Positions 52,388-62,495 of a stretch of DNA of 64,000 bases are shown here, in pieces. The DNA comes from Desertivirga brevis (GTDB lineage Bacteria; Bacteroidota; Bacteroidia; Sphingobacteriales; Sphingobacteriaceae). The first letter of the stretch is position 1. Each line of letters begins with the position of its first letter. The DNA lies in NCBI RefSeq assembly GCF_017355835.1, contig NZ_JAFEWF010000005.1, positions 186,001-250,000 of the forward strand, written 5' to 3'. The notes beneath the pieces were generated by a model that saw only the letters and a list, made by a program, of their open reading frames with translations, was not told the DNA's origin and ran no database searches. The translations under genes were made by a program, and so were the position numbers.

Positions 52388-53509
52388 ATGGAAGATCTAA
52401 AAGCGAATGCCTTATTAAAAAAATACCTTGAAGGTAACTGTACGGATGCGGAAAGAGCTCTGGTAGAAAGCTGGTATATTAAAGAAATAGACGCTAAAAC
52501 CGAAAAAGCAGGTGAGCCTGATTACCAGTCATTGAAAAGTTCCACCTGGGAAGATCTGGAGCGCTTGCCTGCACCCGACAAGAAAATTTATCCCATGAAG
52601 CATCTAGGGATAGCGGCTTCAATTATCCTATGTATTTCCATTGCTCTTTTCTTTTATCGGCGGCAAGATATTCTAAAAGCGGATCAAAAAACTGCAGCAA
52701 TTGTTCCGGGAAGCAATCAAGCCGTTCTAACGCTGCAGGATGGTGAAAAAATAATGCTTAGCGAAATGAAACCAGGTGAGTTGGCCAGGCAAGGTGCTGT
52801 AACCATAAGTAAATTAAAAACTGGTGAATTAACTTATACGGTTAAGAAAGGGCTGTCTAACAGCCTTTCAAGTGGATTCAACACGATTGTTACGCCAAAA
52901 GGTGGGGAATGGCAGGTAAATCTGCCAGATGGATCAAGAGTCTGGCTGAATTCAGCTTCTTCATTAACTTTTCCAACGGCATTTACTGGTAATGTAAGAC
53001 AAGTGCAACTTAGGGGAGAAGCCTATTTTGAAGTGGCTAAGAATAAGGCAAAACCTTTTAAAGTGATTACCGCGGGGCAGATGGTAGAAGTGTTGGGAAC
53101 GCATTTTAATATTAATGCCTACCAGGACGAAGCTGCCGTGAAGACCACTTTATTGGAAGGGGTTGTAAGGGTAAAAGCCTCAGGGGCTGGGGGGAAAGCC
53201 AGAATATTAGCCCCTGGACAAAATGCAGTTCTGCAAAATGGAAACATCAGTATTAGTAATGCTGATACAGAGGAAGCGATTGCCTGGCATAAAGGCTATA
53301 TGCGCTTTAATAATGATAATATAGAAAGCCTGATGCGTGAAATTGCAAGATGGTACGATGTGGAGGTGGTTTATGAGGGGAATATATCCCAGGAGAGGTT
53401 TACTGGCACCTTTTCCAGAAAAAGAAGCATACAAGAGGTTTTAAACACCTTACAATTAACCGGATTTTTTGAATTTAAAATAGAAGGAAGGAGGATCATT
53501 GTAATGTAG
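52388..53509 (+). CDS. FecR-like anti-sigma protein
   Basis: The protein has 373 residues. The cytoplasmic N-terminus binds the sigma factor (NALLKKYLEGNCTDAERALV). A membrane helix spans about 77-94 (GIAASIILCISIALFFY). The periplasmic FecR domain is at about 165-265 (TIVTPKGGEWQVNLPDGSRV, WLNSASSLTFPTAF, RGEAYFEVAKNKAKPF, VEVLGTHFNINAY). The C-terminal DUF4974 domain is at about 300-370 (HKGYMRFNNDNIESLMREIA, FTGTFSRKRSIQEVL). It takes a signal from the receptor to release the ECF sigma factor. Confidence 0.93.
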   Translation: MEDLKANALLKKYLEGNCTDAERALVESWYIKEIDAKTEKAGEPDYQSLKSSTWEDLERLPAPDKKIYPMKHLGIAASIILCISIALFFYRRQDILKADQKTAAIVPGSNQAVLTLQDGEKIMLSEMKPGELARQGAVTISKLKTGELTYTVKKGLSNSLSSGFNTIVTPKGGEWQVNLPDGSRVWLNSASSLTFPTAFTGNVRQVQLRGEAYFEVAKNKAKPFKVITAGQMVEVLGTHFNINAYQDEAAVKTTLLEGVVRVKASGAGGKARILAPGQNAVLQNGNISISNADTEEAIAWHKGYMRFNNDNIESLMREIARWYDVEVVYEGNISQERFTGTFSRKRSIQEVLNTLQLTGFFEFKIEGRRIIVM

Positions 53510-53629
53510 TCCCGCTCAAAACATTGATCCTTTAAAGCCAAATACCGGGTGCGACCGGTACTTGGCGACGATCCGGATCATAAAATTACTTGCTAGAACA
53601 AATTATTTATTGAAACCCGAACTATTCAA

Positions 53630-56600
53630 ATGTATAAAATTTACCAACAAATTGTATGCAGCCTGGCATGCTGTGTCATTTATTTTCAAACAAATCTTAT
53701 CCCATATCTACCAAACAGAACAAAAGGTGGTATGCTTCCAAAGCCCTTTTTACTTACGATACTGGTATTACTAACCTGCTTTATTCAAACTGGCATTGCT
53801 GCCACTGCACCCAAAGTGACGCTAAATGAAAAGAACGCGACATTGAAGGAGGTATTTGATAAATTACGTAATCAGACCGGTTATGATTTTATTTGTCCGG
53901 AATCAGTATTAAACTCTGCACGGCCAGTAACTGTGACCGTAAAGAATTTGGAACTTGAACAGGCTTTAAAAATAATACTTAAAGATCAGGCACTTAACTT
54001 TCAAATTGCCAATAATACTATTATCATTCGTAAGCTCCTTGAAAGAAAGCAAGAAACCGGAAAAATAGCTGGTAAAGTCACTGATGAAAAGGGTCTGCCT
54101 TTGCCTGGTGCAAGTGTGTATATCAGCGAATTAAACAAAAGTACTGCCACGCTAGCGAACGGCACCTACTCAATAAGCGTACCGGCAGGGGTGTACGCCC
54201 TACGTGTTTCATTTATTGGTTACAAGGTAAAAACTCTCCAAAGCCTGACAGTGAACGCAGGAAAAACTCTTATAGTGAATATAGCGATGGATGCTGAGGA
54301 AGGGCTACTTAATGAAGTGGAGGTTAAAACTGAAAATATTTCAATAAGCCCGACCCTGCATACCAACGAACGGCAGGTAATTGAACTGATCAGAAGTGCA
54401 CCCACCGTAGTATCTGCCATATCTAACGAACAGATAGTTAAATCATTGGACCGCAGTGCTGCAGAAGTAATGACACGTCTTTCTGGTGTAACACTGATCA
54501 ACGATCGCTTTATACAAATGCGAGCCCTTGATCCTCGTTATTCGGTCACTTTACTTAATGGCACTATCGCTCCAAGTTCTGAATCAGATTCCCGTTCATT
54601 TTCATACGATTTGATGAACACAAATATGTTAGACCGGATCGTAGCTTATAAGTCTGGCTCACCTGAACTTTACGGCGAACTTACGGCCGGGCTAATTAAT
54701 CTCTCTACAAAGCATGCGGTTGAAAAAAAGCAATTTGACATTCAGGTATCAACTCAATATAGACCCGGTTCCTCTTTCCAAAATTTCTATTCCTATGCTG
54801 GTAGCGATATGGACTGGCTTGGTTTCGGTGCTAAAGACAGGCAATTACCTAAAGGTTTTCCTCAGGCAAATGTGGCTAAAAGTAATGATGGTGAAGGGAA
54901 TTACGTTTCGGACGAATGGGGTAGGAAGGTGATTAAACCAAATTATAACTTATTACAGAAATATAATAACAGTGATATCCGCATTGTGACTGATTACATG
55001 AATAAGTTTAGGATCGGCCGCAGTTATCTCAACAGTATTTCTATGTTAAGCTACACACGCACCCGTAACCAAAGAGACTTGTCGAGAACCTATTTTAATG
55101 TTTCGAGTGGAAGAGATAACGGATATTTTGAAGAGCAAACACATACAGAGAGGGTGCGCCTTAATGGTATGCAAAACTTTATGTATGCTTTTAGTCCAAA
55201 AGTATCTCTGGAATGGAAGAACTTATTCAGCCAGAACGGCAGTGACCAGACCTTCATTAGAGACGGTTACCAGTATTTCCAGGAACCTGGTGCTACCCGT
55301 AGCGTAGTGACAAGCTATATGCAGAAAAGGCTTTACTCTAGTCAACTAAATGGTAATTTTTTGTTCAATGAAAAAAGAGACTCGAGGATGAACCTGGTGC
55401 TCGGGTACTCGGCAACAAATGAAGACGTGCCGGATACAAAGGATTTTCGTCTTGTAAATGCAACTCTAGATGTAACTGACGGTACGAAAAAGCCCTGGGA
55501 ACAGCCAGTTGTTGCACCAGACGGAAGGTATTATCTATATTTAATTGAAGGCAGCAGCCCCTATGGTAATACACCATTAGGGGGCGTATGGAACTCAAGG
55601 ACCTTTTACCGCACTGACGAAAAAGCTTACACAGGCTCTATCAACTACCATCTTGGCAATAGAGAAAAGATCGGAATTGATATTGGTTCCTATAACGAAG
55701 TTCGCGACCGGATTAGCAACCTCAGGGTTTTGGGCCACCGAATAGGGAAGGATTATCCGTTTGCTGCTAACCCTTATTACGCACCTTACAAACCTTGGGA
55801 AAGGATGTCTGACTGGCTTAATCCGGCGCTCGTCGGTAAAGGACTTCAGCTTTGGGATTTCAACCTTAATAAAAATGGCTATACGGGATTGTCCCGGGTA
55901 CATGCTGGCTACATAACAGCTACTGTACCAATGTTTAAAAACAAGGTTTCTATTCATGGTGGAGTCAGGGCAGATTACAATCAACTTAAAATTGTTAACC
56001 TTCAAGGAGATGGCCAGCCTGCTCCAATTACAAGGAACGATGGTGCCAGTGGCCTAGATACCCTTGGTTTTGAGCGGAATACAAAAAAGCTTTACTGGCT
56101 ACCGAGTATAAACATCACGTGGCATGCGAGTGATAAAACTCAATTGAGAGCATCTTACAGTAAATCAATTAACCGCCCGGAGTTTAGGGAGGCCTCTGGT
56201 CTCCAGTATCTTGATTTCGTTAATAGTACAATTGTTACAGGGAATGACACGCTGCGTTATGCAACAATTGATAATTTCGATCTTCGACTGGAATATTACC
56301 CGACACGAGGCCAGCAAATTTCTATTGGTGGTTATTATAAGGAGATTGATAACGCTGTTGAGAAGGTTTCGGGGACTGCAAGAGGCTTCGCGGGTGACTA
56401 TAACTATTTCTGGAATGCACCGAAAACCACCGCATATGGGGTAGAGGTTGAACTAAGAAACCGTCTTGATTTTACCGGTCTTCGTTTTCTGAGAAATTTG
56501 TCTACGATAGTTAATGCTTGTTACCTCTACACCAAAACAAGCAGGTATGAAGGTGGCGGCATTTACCCTACGACTAAATCTACGAGACCACTGCAAGGAA

Positions 56601-56977
56601 GCACACCCTTTGTTTTCAACGCCGGCCTGTATTACGACAAACCATCAAAGGGAACATCAGTTGCGCTCTTGTACAACATAACAGGACAGCGCTTAGCTTT
56701 TGCAGGAAATTATTTTACGGCTGATCTCTATGAACTAGGGAGGCATTTGTTGGATATATCTTTCACACAACGTTTAACGAAGCGAATGACCTTAAGAGTG
56801 GGCGTGCAGGATTTACTGAACCAACCCTTCAGGACCGCCAGAGATGGGGACGGGAATGGGAAGTATGAAAATATCAACTTGAATGAGAGCGACGATCCAA
56901 TGCTTACTTCGGATTATATTGAAACAAGCTTTAAACCCGGCTCATACTACTCGTTGGGCTTAAACTTCAAATTCTAA
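53630..56977 (+). CDS. TonB-dependent receptor with STN and carboxypeptidase-like domains
   Basis: The protein has 1115 residues. After an extended N-terminus and signal segment (KPFLLTILVLLTCFIQTGIA) comes an STN domain at about 65-125, which contacts the anti-sigma factor. A CarboxypepD_reg-like domain is at about 148-220 (KGLPLPGASVYISELNKSTA). The plug is at about 250-360 (ALDPRYSVTLLNGTIAPSS). The outer-membrane barrel runs to a C-terminal Phe (YYSLGLNFKF). The start at 53630 may be replaced by 53732. The partner is an IPT/propeller lipoprotein instead of SusD, so this is a signalling importer with unusual surface partner. Confidence 0.93.
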   Translation: MYKIYQQIVCSLACCVIYFQTNLIPYLPNRTKGGMLPKPFLLTILVLLTCFIQTGIAATAPKVTLNEKNATLKEVFDKLRNQTGYDFICPESVLNSARPVTVTVKNLELEQALKIILKDQALNFQIANNTIIIRKLLERKQETGKIAGKVTDEKGLPLPGASVYISELNKSTATLANGTYSISVPAGVYALRVSFIGYKVKTLQSLTVNAGKTLIVNIAMDAEEGLLNEVEVKTENISISPTLHTNERQVIELIRSAPTVVSAISNEQIVKSLDRSAAEVMTRLSGVTLINDRFIQMRALDPRYSVTLLNGTIAPSSESDSRSFSYDLMNTNMLDRIVAYKSGSPELYGELTAGLINLSTKHAVEKKQFDIQVSTQYRPGSSFQNFYSYAGSDMDWLGFGAKDRQLPKGFPQANVAKSNDGEGNYVSDEWGRKVIKPNYNLLQKYNNSDIRIVTDYMNKFRIGRSYLNSISMLSYTRTRNQRDLSRTYFNVSSGRDNGYFEEQTHTERVRLNGMQNFMYAFSPKVSLEWKNLFSQNGSDQTFIRDGYQYFQEPGATRSVVTSYMQKRLYSSQLNGNFLFNEKRDSRMNLVLGYSATNEDVPDTKDFRLVNATLDVTDGTKKPWEQPVVAPDGRYYLYLIEGSSPYGNTPLGGVWNSRTFYRTDEKAYTGSINYHLGNREKIGIDIGSYNEVRDRISNLRVLGHRIGKDYPFAANPYYAPYKPWERMSDWLNPALVGKGLQLWDFNLNKNGYTGLSRVHAGYITATVPMFKNKVSIHGGVRADYNQLKIVNLQGDGQPAPITRNDGASGLDTLGFERNTKKLYWLPSINITWHASDKTQLRASYSKSINRPEFREASGLQYLDFVNSTIVTGNDTLRYATIDNFDLRLEYYPTRGQQISIGGYYKEIDNAVEKVSGTARGFAGDYNYFWNAPKTTAYGVEVELRNRLDFTGLRFLRNLSTIVNACYLYTKTSRYEGGGIYPTTKSTRPLQGSTPFVFNAGLYYDKPSKGTSVALLYNITGQRLAFAGNYFTADLYELGRHLLDISFTQRLTKRMTLRVGVQDLLNQPFRTARDGDGNGKYENINLNESDDPMLTSDYIETSFKPGSYYSLGLNFKF

Positions 56978-56988
56978 CAGAACTTATC

Positions 56989-58653
56989 ATGAAAATATAC
57001 TTGGCTGCGCTATTATTAACAGTAATGGCATTAATCACATCTTGTGAAAAGAATGTTGATCTTGTTGGTCCTATACGTGATGGGCAACCTTTAACTTTTG
57101 AGGGCTTTTCTCCAGGTGATACAGTGTTAAAAGGTCAGGTCATTACCCTGACCGGGACAGGCTTCAATACCGTGGAAATTACGACGAATGGTTTTCCGCT
57201 CACTATAGACAAATTAAGTCCTGAAGCTATCAATATCACTTTACCTACTTACCTTGGAGCTGGCGAATATACCTTCCATATCAAACGTTTTGATGGAGAC
57301 ACGTTGAGCACGAAAAAGCTTACCGTATTTGACGCAGCCTTATCGGAAACGGCTGGCCCGGCAGGAAGCAGACTCTTTATTAGTGGGGGTGGCTTAAATA
57401 GTATCAATAAGATTTATTTTACCAGCGCCTCCGGGATGACCGCAGATGTATTAAAGGGTCGTAAGAATAATAAACAACTGGACCTGATAGTACCAGACGA
57501 TGCGGTAACTGGCCCCTTAACTCTTGAATTGAACAACCCATCAGATCCATCAAAACCTATCCTATTACAAACAGGTGTATTCACAGTGACATTACCGACC
57601 CCAGAGATAACCAGTGTTAGCCATATGAACGTAGCACATGGACAGGAAATTACGATAACTGGTAGACATTTCGGAGAAGTAGGGCCTGCGAATACCTATT
57701 TCTATACCCGGAAAGTCTTGTTTGAAGACGCAAATGGTTTGAACATTGAGGGTGTATTAAGTACGGAGCCTGGTAGCCAGTCGGCAACACAGATAAAGGT
57801 GTTGGTGCCCTACTTCGCTGTATCAGGAAAACTTGAAGTAGAGATTGATAATATAGCCACCGGAAATCCGAAAAGTATAGCTGTTGATAATTCCAACACC
57901 AAGGGAACGTTCTTTTACATCAACGGAAACTACAATTTGGCAGCTGCAATTGAGCAAGCAAATAACACCTTCGGTTTTATCCCTGTAAACTCGGGCATGC
58001 AGATGTTTAGTATCGCATTAGACAAGTCTAATCACCGGGTGTTCTACCGCACTGGAGGGTCAATTGGCTACCTGGATCTATTAACCGGAATATCAACTGA
58101 AATTTATAGTACAGCTAGCGTGAATGATGTAGTTTTAGCAGGTGATAAACTTTTCTGGATTGAAAATTACTCTACCATAAACACCAGCGACCTTGATGGT
58201 ACTAATATGCAGACTGTATACTCCAGCAGCATTGGCGGGGTATCAAAATTGGCCCTAGACCCTGCCGGAACAACGATATTCTATACAGAAAGTGATCCCA
58301 ATTCCACGACATCATTAGTGTACAGGTATTCTATTGCTGATGGTATACCCTTACAAATAACGGCTATTTCCTCCACCGATCCCCTGATAATTTGCAGTAA
58401 TAGCGAGGTATTTATTGCAGACGGAGCGGACATATTCAAAACAAGTATCGCAAATCCTGGCACTCCAACTAAGATTTATAATGCAAACACAAACTTCATA
58501 AATTCGATAGGAGTGAACCACCAGAGGCATGAATTGTACTGGATAGAAGGAAATGAAAGGTTTGATCTGTTCAAATCTAATTTAGATGGAAGCGGTAAAA
58601 GTCTTTTAGAATCAAATGTTGCTAAACCCTTTCCGTCGGTTTTACAATTCTAA
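56989..58653 (+). CDS. IPT/TIG lipoprotein with C-terminal beta-propeller
   Basis: The protein has 554 residues. The lipobox is TSC (Cys19). Three IPT/TIG domains follow (about 30-115, 116-205 and 206-305: GFSPGDTVLKGQVITLTGTG, VSHMNVAHGQEITITGRHFG). The C-terminal 230 residues form a YWTD/DUF5050-like propeller (HRVFYRTGGSIGYLDLLTGI, RHELYWIEGNERFDLFKSNL). It begins 11 bp after the receptor gene, so they are one unit. It probably covers the receptor or binds its ligand at the surface, as SusD or SusE/F-like proteins do. Confidence 0.85.
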   Translation: MKIYLAALLLTVMALITSCEKNVDLVGPIRDGQPLTFEGFSPGDTVLKGQVITLTGTGFNTVEITTNGFPLTIDKLSPEAINITLPTYLGAGEYTFHIKRFDGDTLSTKKLTVFDAALSETAGPAGSRLFISGGGLNSINKIYFTSASGMTADVLKGRKNNKQLDLIVPDDAVTGPLTLELNNPSDPSKPILLQTGVFTVTLPTPEITSVSHMNVAHGQEITITGRHFGEVGPANTYFYTRKVLFEDANGLNIEGVLSTEPGSQSATQIKVLVPYFAVSGKLEVEIDNIATGNPKSIAVDNSNTKGTFFYINGNYNLAAAIEQANNTFGFIPVNSGMQMFSIALDKSNHRVFYRTGGSIGYLDLLTGISTEIYSTASVNDVVLAGDKLFWIENYSTINTSDLDGTNMQTVYSSSIGGVSKLALDPAGTTIFYTESDPNSTTSLVYRYSIADGIPLQITAISSTDPLIICSNSEVFIADGADIFKTSIANPGTPTKIYNANTNFINSIGVNHQRHELYWIEGNERFDLFKSNLDGSGKSLLESNVAKPFPSVLQF

Positions 58654-58662
58654 TAGCTACTC

Positions 58663-58696
58663 TATAATCCCATTCGTGAAGACGAATGGGATTATA
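58663..58696. terminator. Strong hairpin after the receptor operon
   Basis: TATAATCCCATTCGT and ACGAATGGGATTATA form a perfect 15-bp stem with a GAAG tetraloop, 9 bp after the stop. This is the strongest terminator-like structure in the window. It separates the receptor operon from the opposing acetyltransferase gene. Confidence 0.85.
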
Positions 58697-58771
58697 ATTA
58701 CTGTTTTGCCTAAGGCCAAAGATATTACTAAGAACAATAGGGGCTCCAAACTATTTTTAATCTATTTGAGC

Positions 58772-59326
58772 TTAGAGATGCTTCACCACTCTGCAAGGAG
58801 AACCTACTGCGATTGAATTAGGAGGGATGCTTTTTGAAACCAGACTTCCGGCACCGATGGTACAGCCATCTCCAATGGTTACTCCTGGAAGTATTACACA
58901 ATTGCCTCCGATCCAGACATCATTTCCAATGGTTATCGGTAAGGCAGAACCAATATGTTTATTCCGGGTTTCGGGATCAATAGGATGTTTTGCTGTATAG
59001 ATTTGTACGTTTGGTGCTATAAAAACATTATTTCCAATTGTAACGGGGCAACAGTCAAGCATTACAAAATTGAAATTTATAAAGACGTTGCTTCCAATTC
59101 TTGTATTGATGCCGTAATCGATTCTAATAGGTTTTTCGATATGCACGTTTTCTCCAACACTACCAAAGATCCTTCTTTGCAAAGCCTCTTTTTCCTTAAC
59201 ATCTCTTGGTCCGGTTGCATTAAACTCGTCTACCAATTCTCTGGTTTTATATCTTATTTCAACAAGTTCCGGATCATTGATATAGTACAGCTCCTGAGCC
59301 AACATTTTTTCGCGTTCTGATTTCAT
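58772..59326 (-). CDS. Maltose O-acetyltransferase-like hexapeptide protein
   Basis: The protein has 184 residues. The N-terminal Mac domain is at about 3-55 (EREKMLAQELYYINDPELVE). The left-handed beta-helix follows with hexapeptide repeats (IGSNVFINFNFVMLD, VTIGNNVFIAPNVQI, ITIGNDVWIGGNCVIL). The catalytic His114 stands in YTAKHP. It probably acetylates a sugar or sugar derivative with acetyl-CoA. It is a single-gene transcript. Confidence 0.92.
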   Translation of the reverse strand: MKSEREKMLAQELYYINDPELVEIRYKTRELVDEFNATGPRDVKEKEALQRRIFGSVGENVHIEKPIRIDYGINTRIGSNVFINFNFVMLDCCPVTIGNNVFIAPNVQIYTAKHPIDPETRNKHIGSALPITIGNDVWIGGNCVILPGVTIGDGCTIGAGSLVSKSIPPNSIAVGSPCRVVKHL

Positions 59327-59472
59327 TTTCCAAATGGATGTTGTTTATAGTCTGCATTCTGCAGCCTCTTTATTATACTGTAAAGGTACTAAAGGCAGGG
59401 TTATCTTTCTGCATTTGATATGAGCATGGTTATTATGGGTAGGGGATTGAAATCGCTTAAAGAATGGAGAGA

Positions 59473-59823
59473 CTATCGCTTCTTCTTTTTAGAAGATTTT
59501 GCTCTGTCATTATAGTCAATGCACAGATTGATCCAATACTCAAAGTCCTGTTTTGACTGAAAACCTACCGGATCAACGTAACCATAACCTTTCAGCTCTT
59601 TACCCTTCATTATCATAGTACGAAAACCAGGTCTTTCAGCTACTTGTTCTAGTAAGTCAGGATCAAAACGACACATCAGCTCATCGCCGCTCACATTGAT
59701 GCACATTTTGTCATTTACTAAAAATGCAAGGCCACTAAACATCTCCTTTTCCTCTATTTGTAATTGGGGTATTTCGGAAAGGTAATTGCGAACTCTGTCA
59801 GCTAGTTGGGAATCGTAAGGCAT
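59473..59823 (-). CDS. TfoX N-terminal domain protein
   Basis: The protein has 116 residues with the TfoX_N pattern: DRVRNYLSEIPQLQIEEKEM, FSGLAFLVNDKMCINVSGDE, LMCRFDPDLLEQVAERPGF, and GYGYVDPVGFQSKQDFEYWI. The C-terminus is basic (SSKKKKR). TfoX/Sxy proteins regulate competence in gamma-proteobacteria, but the Bacteroidota versions have the N-domain alone and unknown function. Confidence 0.9.
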   Translation of the reverse strand: MPYDSQLADRVRNYLSEIPQLQIEEKEMFSGLAFLVNDKMCINVSGDELMCRFDPDLLEQVAERPGFRTMIMKGKELKGYGYVDPVGFQSKQDFEYWINLCIDYNDRAKSSKKKKR

Positions 59824-59919
59824 AATGTAAAAGCTGTTATGTAAATTTAGAGTTTTTTGTAGCCTGGTGATAGTTTCTGGACCAAAAAGTAGTATAAGTC
59901 ACGAAAGTTTATTTATGCT

Positions 59920-59927
59920 TATTTTTG
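59920..59927 (+). promoter_or_regulatory. Candidate -7 box TATTTTTG before the EamA gene
   Basis: TATTTTTG matches TAnnTTTG and lies only 6 bp before the ATG at 59934, implying an almost leaderless mRNA. This is why the TTG at 59925 inside the box is not taken as the start. Confidence 0.45.
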
Positions 59928-59933
59928 CGACCT

Positions 59934-60827
59934 ATGGGCAATACTGCTAATTTAAGCTTAAAGCACCTTCTTCTGGTTCTCTTTATTGTTTTGATTTGGG
60001 GAACTAATTTCATTGCTGTTTTTGTGGGATTAAAAAGCTATCCTCCTTTTTTGTTAGGTGCTATACGGTTTGCGCTTTCTGCTTTACCTTGGGTGTTTAT
60101 TCTGCCGAAACCCGACGCTCCATTCAAATTTGTATTAGGCTTTGGTGTGTTCAATTTTGCTATGCAATTCGGGTTTCTTTTCACCGGAATACATTTGGGC
60201 TTATCCCCAGGACTTGCATCTCTTCTCCTTCAGATTTCAGTTTTCTTTTCAATGGCACTGGCATTTCTGTTTTTCAAGGACAAACCAAGTGTTATGAAAA
60301 TTCTTGGATCATTGATATCATTTGTAGGGATTGGAATTGTCGCCTCACACGTTGGTGAGGGTGCTACTTTTATTGGCCTGTTACTAACCTTGCTTGCTGC
60401 CTTTTCATGGGCAGCGGGAAATATGTTTACGAAAAAAGTTAACGCCCAATCGCCACTATCGCTTGTAGTTTGGGGAAACATGATTGCTTTTCCTTTTATG
60501 CTTGCTCTTTCGCTTGCCATAGAAGGGCCAACTTTAATTGTTAATTCATTACAAAGTTCTTCCTGGGCAACAATAGCTGCTGTTTTTTATATTGTTTACA
60601 TTTCTACACATATTGGTTATGGTGCATGGGGATTTCTTTTGAAAAACTACTCAGCCTCTGCTGTGGTTCCCTTTACTCTTTTGATCCCGGTTGTAGGATT
60701 TTTAAGCTCTGCCTTATTTTTAGGGGAAGACTTGCCCTCATGGAAAATTTTCGCCTCTTTGTTTATTATGGGCGGACTAGTTTTTAGTTTGTTAGAAAGA
60801 CAAATTCGTACACTTTTTAAGAACTGA
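59934..60827 (+). CDS. EamA-family transporter
   Basis: The protein has 297 residues with ten membrane helices in two EamA repeats. The first begins LLLVLFIVLIWGTNFIAVFV and ends VGIGIVASHVGEG. The second contains LLTLLAAFSWAAGNMFTKKV and VPFTLLIPVVGFLSSALFLG. These drug/metabolite exporters move amino acids or other small molecules. The pattern is closest to the YdcZ/RhaT-like and YedA-type EamA permeases. No substrate can be inferred. Confidence 0.92.
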   Translation: MGNTANLSLKHLLLVLFIVLIWGTNFIAVFVGLKSYPPFLLGAIRFALSALPWVFILPKPDAPFKFVLGFGVFNFAMQFGFLFTGIHLGLSPGLASLLLQISVFFSMALAFLFFKDKPSVMKILGSLISFVGIGIVASHVGEGATFIGLLLTLLAAFSWAAGNMFTKKVNAQSPLSLVVWGNMIAFPFMLALSLAIEGPTLIVNSLQSSSWATIAAVFYIVYISTHIGYGAWGFLLKNYSASAVVPFTLLIPVVGFLSSALFLGEDLPSWKIFASLFIMGGLVFSLLERQIRTLFKN

Positions 60828-60910
60828 ACATTTAATGAACAGGATAGGGGATTAGTCTAGTTGGGGATCAGAAGAAATTTGCAATTTTATTATCCAGATA
60901 AGAACAGAAC

Positions 60911-61717
60911 ATGAACGAATACATACAGAAAATCAAAACGGTAACAGAACCATTAAGAGAACAGATCCTTCACCATAAATTGTATGAAGCTATTTCTGAT
61001 ATAGATGATCTGAAGATCTTTATGAAATATCATGTTTACGCAGTATGGGACTTTATGTCGCTATTAAAATCATTGCAAAACAGCTTAACCTGTGTTTCAG
61101 TTCCATGGTACCCGGTCGGCGACGGCGATACACGGCATCTAATTAATGAGATAGTATTAGGTGAAGAATCTGATGTAGATATCAATGGTGAAAGGAAAAG
61201 TCATTATGAACAATACCTGGATGCTATGCAGCAATGCGGAGCTGACATCTCTGAAATTGAAGCATTTACTACTGAGCTGAAACGTTCCGGAGATTTTGCA
61301 GCTGCATATGCTGCTGCCCAGACTCCTGAAAAAGCACGTGCATTTGTTGACTTTACATTTGACACTATCAGAAGTAATAAGGTATATCTAAACTCGGCGA
61401 TATTTACATTTGGTCGGGAAGATCTGATTCCCGGAATGTTCTTTTCAATAGTGAATGACATTGATAAGAAATTTCCTGGAAGCATTTCTATATTTAAGTA
61501 TTACCTGGAAAGACATATAGAGGTTGACGGTGACCACCACAGCCATTTAGCCTTACAAATGACTTCTAACCTCTGTGGATCAAACGAAAAATTCTGGCAG
61601 GAAGCCGAACTTGCAACTATAAAGTCGTTGCAAAAACGAATTGACCTTTGGGATGGAGCCTATCAGGATTTAATCAAGATGAAATCTGAAAAGCCCGGTT
61701 TACAGAATATCAAATAA
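60911..61717 (+). CDS. DUF3050 protein (heme-oxygenase-like fold)
   Basis: The protein has 268 residues. DUF3050 marks are IKTVTEPLREQILHHKLYEA, DLKIFMKYHVYAVWDFMSLL, VPWYPVGDGDTRHLINEIVL, SHYEQYLDAM and YYLERHIEVDGDHHSHLALQ. These helical proteins resemble heme-oxygenase-like di-iron enzymes. Conserved His and Glu (H30s, E, HxxxDGDHH) could bind metal. The function is unknown. It follows EamA by 83 bp, with its own A-rich leader. Confidence 0.9.
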   Translation: MNEYIQKIKTVTEPLREQILHHKLYEAISDIDDLKIFMKYHVYAVWDFMSLLKSLQNSLTCVSVPWYPVGDGDTRHLINEIVLGEESDVDINGERKSHYEQYLDAMQQCGADISEIEAFTTELKRSGDFAAAYAAAQTPEKARAFVDFTFDTIRSNKVYLNSAIFTFGREDLIPGMFFSIVNDIDKKFPGSISIFKYYLERHIEVDGDHHSHLALQMTSNLCGSNEKFWQEAELATIKSLQKRIDLWDGAYQDLIKMKSEKPGLQNIK

Positions 61718-61775
61718 TATGTGTTTTTAAGGTGCGGGCAGGATTGCTATCACTTGAGCTTCTACCGCTAGAAAA

Positions 61776-61816
61776 AAAAAATGACTGACTAGCACATCGT
61801 CTAATCAGCCATTTTT
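61776..61816 (-). terminator. Terminator of the barrel gene, bidirectional
   Basis: AAAAATGACTGA and its partner TCAGCCATTTTT pair over 12 bp with one mismatch. On the minus strand a run of nine T residues follows the stem, ideal for stopping the barrel-protein transcript. The plus strand also has a T-rich end, so DUF3050 mRNA may stop there too. Confidence 0.65.
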
Positions 61817-61847
61817 AATGTTTTAAGAGTGGTTTTATCCAACCTCT

Positions 61848-62309
61848 TTATTTAAGGGTATATTTTATTCCGATACCGAATCTTCCGGCTTCAAATTCGC
61901 TTCCACCATCATAAAGGAATAGTCCGGGTCTCCAATCAAAGTTTAATGCAATAGGAGCATCTTTAATCTTGTACTCCAAACCAGCCATAGGGCGCAGAAT
62001 GAAAGTTGAACCTCCTTCATACAAATTTACTCCGGGACCGCCTCCTAAATAGAACTTTAATCCTTGAGCGTCTTTCAATGGCCAATGGTGCTGATAAAAT
62101 CCCTGGATCAATGTAGAGTTGCCTCCGAATATGATTTCGGCGTTAACAGCGTCAGCTGGGTTGAAGAAGTGCTTAATGGAAGGACCTACTAGCGTTGCTC
62201 CTGTACCAAAATCAATTGATAAACCTACTGCGGTCTTGTAGTCCTGAGCTTTTGCACCTGTTACAGACAACAAAGCTGTCAGGGAGAAGAGAAGTAGTAA
62301 CTTTTTCAT
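61848..62309 (-). CDS. Small outer-membrane beta-barrel protein
   Basis: The protein has 153 residues. ATG 62309 gives a signal peptide (LLLFSLTALLSVTGAKAQ). The mature part alternates short amphipathic strands (KTAVGLSIDFGTGATLVGPS, FNPADAVNAEIIFGG, LKFYLGGGPGVNLYEGG) and ends FGIGIKYTLK. This fits an eight-stranded OmpX/OmpW-like barrel. The open frame to 62342 adds a poor leader and is not used. Confidence 0.85.
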   Translation of the reverse strand: MKKLLLLFSLTALLSVTGAKAQDYKTAVGLSIDFGTGATLVGPSIKHFFNPADAVNAEIIFGGNSTLIQGFYQHHWPLKDAQGLKFYLGGGPGVNLYEGGSTFILRPMAGLEYKIKDAPIALNFDWRPGLFLYDGGSEFEAGRFGIGIKYTLK

Positions 62310-62495
62310 GTTCTTTGTGTTGTGTAGATAAGTTTGAGGCATAACACGAAAGAAAAGCTAATGTTTGCTATATTTTGAAATATTTTTACATCTATGGCAA
62401 GTTCTGTTCAGAATCCAGCGATATTATTACTACTGCCGAGAAGTTTTAGCAACTTGTTTGGATCGAAAGACTGGGTAAAAAGTCCGCTGATTCCC